A stretch of 7,107 nt of DNA from Leptospiraceae bacterium (lineage in GTDB: Bacteria; Spirochaetota; Leptospiria; Turneriellales; Turneriellaceae): NCBI GenBank assembly GCA_016788945.1, contig JAEUSA010000097.1, forward strand, positions 1 to 7,107, given 5' to 3'. The stretch's first letter is position 1. Each line of letters opens with the position of its first letter. Under the pieces are notes generated by a model. It did no database searches. It saw only the letters and a program-made list of their open reading frames with translations, and had not been told where the DNA came from. Below, piece by piece: positions 6,182 to 7,107 of the stretch. The position numbers and the translations under genes were made by a program.

Positions 6182-6331
6182 GCTTATTCAGGCTTTCGGC
6201 CGATTCTGACTCAAGCTGAACAGTAAAATGGAAATGAAATTAAACTGACATATTCGTCAGGTTTTTTATCTGCATACTGAGGCTTTTTCTGGTCGCGTTG
6301 GGTCCCGCGCCTTAGTCTGTAACCAAGATCT
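6182..6331. other. Non-coding divergent intergenic region with a small inverted repeat
   Basis: These 150 bases separate the start of the small exported protein gene (leftward) from the DUF1554 lipoprotein gene (rightward), so promoters for both should lie here. The middle is visibly more AT-rich than the flanking genes. The one clear structure is an inverted repeat, CTGAC-ATATTC-GTCAG at 6246-6261, followed by G and six T (6262-6267). On the plus strand that has the form of a very weak intrinsic terminator, and as DNA it could be an operator. CTGACA at 6245-6250 resembles a -35 box, but I found no good -10 at proper spacing, so I call no promoter. Confidence 0.45.
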
Positions 6332-6952
6332 ATGCGCCTGCCTGTGCTTGCATTGCTTGTTTTGATAAACTGCCAGAACTTTGGTAATTTTTGGGATACT
6401 CCGGATAACAGCGGCAAGAACAAGCCACCTGTAGCTCCGGTAAAAAAAAGAATGTTTCTGCACACCTCACCGACGGTTGGTGGTAACCTCGGCGGTATAG
6501 CTGGTGCCGATGCCACCTGCAACGCGAGCGCACAGCGCCCCGATATCACGGTGACCTATGCTGCGTTGATCGCTGATGGCGCAGCACGCCGCGCTTGTGT
6601 GAATCCGAATTGCACAGACCCGGGTGAAAATATCGGCTGGGTGTTGAAGCCCAATGCGATATACCTGCAAGCAGCAGGCACTGTGCAGATTGCCACGACA
6701 AACAGCGCCGGCATTTTTACTTTTCCGCTCTCCGCGGCGCCGTCGGCGAGTGCCGGGTTTTACCTCAGCGGCCTTAACCCCGATTGGACAACAGGCCAGA
6801 TCTGCGTCGGTGCCGGAGGGAACTGGTCTGGTACGATGAGCGCAACCAACTGCCACGGTGGACAAGCAGGCGCGTTCGATGCAACTTCGATACAAAACGG
6901 CATTGTCGGTTGCACCTCGGCGACCAACTATTTGCTTTGCGTCGAGCAATAG
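6332..6952 (+). CDS. DUF1554 (PF07588) family lipoprotein, leptospiral type
   Basis: This 206-residue protein is a predicted envelope lipoprotein. The signal peptide is short (MRLPVLALLVLIN) and ends in L-I-N-C14, a lipobox of the relaxed spirochaete kind. A polar linker (about 15-38) leads to one DUF1554 domain filling the rest. Recognisable family segments are FLHTSPTVGGNLGGIAGAD (42-60) with C63, YAALIADGAARRAC (76-89), GWVLKPNAIY (102-111), GIFTFPLS (127-134), GLNPDWTT (147-154) and the terminal YLLCVEQ. Seven cysteines follow C14 (63, 89, 94, 158, 174, 194, 203), suggesting about three disulfides with one left over. The family is numerous in Leptospira and is related to collagen-XV/endostatin or C-type-lectin-like folds. 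Its molecular role is unknown. An in-frame stop at 6320-6322 rules out longer starts, and no clear ribosome site precedes ATG 6332. An A8 run (6442-6449) falls at codons 37-40. Confidence 0.88.
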   Translation: MRLPVLALLVLINCQNFGNFWDTPDNSGKNKPPVAPVKKRMFLHTSPTVGGNLGGIAGADATCNASAQRPDITVTYAALIADGAARRACVNPNCTDPGENIGWVLKPNAIYLQAAGTVQIATTNSAGIFTFPLSAAPSASAGFYLSGLNPDWTTGQICVGAGGNWSGTMSATNCHGGQAGAFDATSIQNGIVGCTSATNYLLCVEQ

Positions 6953-6971
6953 CTGCCGCATTAGGTCAGGC

Positions 6972-6977
6972 GGAAGG
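6972..6977 (+). promoter_or_regulatory. Ribosome binding site of the last, partial gene
   Basis: GGAAGG lies 8 bases before the ATG at 6986, within the 33-base gap after the DUF1554 lipoprotein stop. It fixes the start of the truncated final gene. Confidence 0.6.
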
Positions 6978-6985
6978 TTTTAACC

Positions 6986-7107
6986 ATGTCGAAGTTTCTC
7001 ATCGTCGGTGGCAGCGGGGTCGCAGGTCAGGCGGCAATTCGCGCGATCAAAAAGGCAGACCCTGCGGCGCAGATTTGGGCGACAAGCTCAAAAGACGCAG
7101 ACGTACC
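6986..7107 (+). CDS. Rossmann-fold NAD(P)-binding protein (SDR-like), 3' partial
   Basis: Only the first 40 codons are inside the window. The start MSKFLIVGGSGVAGQAAIRA is a beta-strand followed by G-G-x-G-x-x-G and a helix, the dinucleotide-binding turn of extended or atypical short-chain dehydrogenases and of saccharopine-dehydrogenase-like proteins. A second strand follows (AQIWATSS), where the residues after the strand would contact the adenosine ribose. Ser-Ser instead of an acidic residue hints at NADP preference, but this is weak. The ATG is well placed after GGAAGG. The gene starts 33 bases after the DUF1554 lipoprotein stop on the same strand, so co-transcription is possible. The substrate and exact family cannot be decided from this fragment. 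Confidence 0.72.
   Translation, partial: MSKFLIVGGSGVAGQAAIRAIKKADPAAQIWATSSKDADV

Noticed and set aside
6211..6549. Minus-strand open frame crossing the start of the lipoprotein gene and the intergenic region
   Set aside because: It shows no recognisable domain or plausible start signal, and it would occupy the region where the divergent promoters must lie.
6467..6961. Minus-strand open frame opposite the DUF1554 gene
   Set aside because: It is antisense to a clear domain, rich in Arg and Cys, and lacks a ribosome site, which is typical of a shadow frame in this base composition.
6963..7034. Direct repeat AGGTCAGGCGG at 6963-6973 and 7024-7034
   Set aside because: Only two 11-base copies exist; one is around the ribosome site and one is coding. 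This is consistent with chance and shows no mobile-element features.

Overview
The window looks like chromosomal DNA from a spirochaete of the order Leptospirales, most likely a Turneriella- or Leptonema-like organism rather than Leptospira itself. The main clue is the gene at 6332-6952. It encodes a lipoprotein whose whole mature region resembles the DUF1554 (PF07588) family, which is abundant in Leptospira, and its short signal peptide ends in a loose, spirochaete-style lipobox (L-I-N-C). By eye the GC content is slightly above half, which fits Turneriella better than the AT-rich leptospires. This placement is an inference from gene content. I see no rRNA, tRNA, CRISPR array, insertion sequence or phage gene.

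Layout. (1) 1-1586 (+): the 3' part of a hybrid sensor histidine kinase (PAS, HisKA, HATPase, receiver) whose N-terminus lies outside the window. (2) 3119 down to 1592 (-): a compact three-gene cluster read leftward. It encodes a small predicted lipoprotein, a short CHAD-domain protein and a Sfp/EntD-type 4'-phosphopantetheinyl transferase. The transferase start overlaps the end of the CHAD gene, and its stop lies 5 bases from the kinase stop. (3) 3174-4868 (+): recX, then 3 bases later a two-HKD phospholipase D / cardiolipin-synthase-like protein. This pair is transcribed divergently from the lipoprotein gene across about 54 bases. (4) 4935-5960 (+): a PanE/ApbA-type 2-dehydropantoate (ketopantoate) reductase. 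(5) 5957-6181 (-): a small, unrecognised, probably exported Lys/Pro-rich protein whose stop codon overlaps the panE stop. (6) 6182-6331: a non-coding divergent intergenic region. (7) 6332-6952 (+): the DUF1554 lipoprotein. (8) 6986 to the window end (+): the first 40 codons of a Rossmann-fold NAD(P)-binding protein.

Functional links are modest. The kinase is a signalling enzyme that would need a separate HPt partner. RecX modulates RecA, although no recA is visible here. The PLD-like protein probably acts on phospholipids at the inner membrane. PanE makes pantoate for CoA, and the phosphopantetheinyl transferase consumes CoA, but they sit on opposite strands in different units, so co-regulation is speculative. 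The least explained part is the lipoprotein / short CHAD / phosphopantetheinyl transferase cluster. Most of the window is ordinary housekeeping and accessory genome, and I see no convincing new multi-gene system.
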